Shown here in pieces: positions 63,782 to 64,000 of a DNA stretch of 64,000 bases. The DNA lies in assembly GCF_019352895.1 (NCBI RefSeq), contig NZ_JAAAFX010000004.1, positions 1,697,286 to 1,761,285 on the forward strand, given 5' to 3'. A program made the position numbers and the translations under genes. The DNA is from Variovorax boronicumulans (GTDB lineage: Bacteria > Pseudomonadota > Gammaproteobacteria > Burkholderiales > Burkholderiaceae_C). Position 1 is the stretch's first letter. Every line of letters starts with the position of its first letter. The notes under the pieces were generated by a model. That model was not told the origin of the DNA. It ran no database searches and saw nothing but the letters and a program-made list of their open reading frames with translations.

Positions 63782-64000
63782 TCAGGGAGAGGGTTGGTCG
63801 TCGATGCCAACGCCGGTGCGGTCGGGCATGAACAGCAGCGGCCAGGTCGACAGCAGCAGCGAGGCGATCACGTACCAGGCCGGCGCCAGCTTGCTGCCGG
63901 TGACGCCGATCAGCCACACGGCGATCAGCTGCGCGAAGCCGCCGAACAGGGCCACGCCGATGCTGTAGGTGACCGACATGCCGGTGGCGCGCACGGCGTT
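63782..64000 (-). CDS. MFS transporter, C-terminal fragment (metabolite:H+ symporter-like)
   Basis: Only about the last 72 residues are inside the window. The motif RATGMSVTYSIGVALFGGFA and the final helix (APAWYVIASLLLSTWPLLFM) match the metabolite:H+ symporter (ProP-like) group. Substrate unknown; the adjacent peptidase suggests a peptide or amino acid derivative. Confidence 0.75.
   Translation of the reverse strand, partial: NAVRATGMSVTYSIGVALFGGFAQLIAVWLIGVTGSKLAPAWYVIASLLLSTWPLLFMPDRTGVGIDDQPSP

Overview
This window looks like chromosome from a high-GC betaproteobacterium of the Burkholderiales, most likely Comamonadaceae close to Variovorax. The reasons are the uniformly high GC, the gene order rsmB-DUF4390-ntrYX, the block tRNA(Tyr,Gly,Thr)-tuf-tRNA(Trp)-secE-nusG-rplKAJL-rpoBC, and the general gene content. 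The genus is an inference; no rRNA or database match was available. I see no insertion sequence, prophage or CRISPR array.

Layout. 1-4046 (minus): uracil catabolism operon rutABCDE with a truncated rutF, and a RutR-like palindrome upstream. 4264-7115: an NTF2-fold protein, a YheT-type hydrolase, a conserved unknown and a membrane-anchored cytochrome c. 7264-13934: an RND multidrug pump (MFP, RND, outer-membrane factor, minus) with a divergent TetR gene and an AcrR-like 24-bp operator between them, followed by tRNA-Arg(CCG). 14226-33205: accessory region described below. 33346-39854: a small secreted protein, tRNA-Phe, ntrX/ntrY-like pair, DUF4390, rsmB and a LemA-like gene. 39989-53931: RNA polymerase and ribosomal protein block with four tRNAs. 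54029-61048: a trp cluster trpL-trpE-(GxxExxY)-trpG-ltaE-lysE-trpD-trpC-ung. 61180-64000: a chalcone-isomerase-fold secreted protein, phosphoglycolate phosphatase, an M14-like peptidase and the C-terminal end of an MFS transporter.

The most interesting part is 14.2-33.2 kb. A FecI-type sigma factor and FecR anti-sigma pair sit beside a gene for a free, secreted STN domain. About 13 kb away a TonB-dependent receptor, which also carries an STN domain, heads a co-directional run of twelve genes: receptor, S12 hydrolase, MFS transporter, second S12 hydrolase, Ala-Glu-type dipeptide epimerase, ExbB, two ExbDs, TonB, leucyl aminopeptidase, a saccharopine/lysine dehydrogenase-like enzyme and a D-amino-acid-type aminotransferase. 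An aminoadipate-semialdehyde-type aldehyde dehydrogenase lies just upstream of the receptor.

Four intergenic sites share one bipartite motif, (TGC)CAGAT-N14-CGTCT(CA), with identical spacing: before fecI, before the STN gene, before the receptor, and inside the run before the MFS gene. I read this as a sigma-factor regulon for uptake through a dedicated TonB system, and breakdown, of a peptide that probably contains D-amino acids and possibly lysine. The substrate is not known from sequence.

The rest is mostly housekeeping. Smaller points of interest are a candidate trp leader peptide with two Trp codons (Trp-Pro-Trp), a GxxExxY gene translationally coupled between trpE and trpG, and a 20-bp imperfect inverted repeat around 62.55-62.68 kb.
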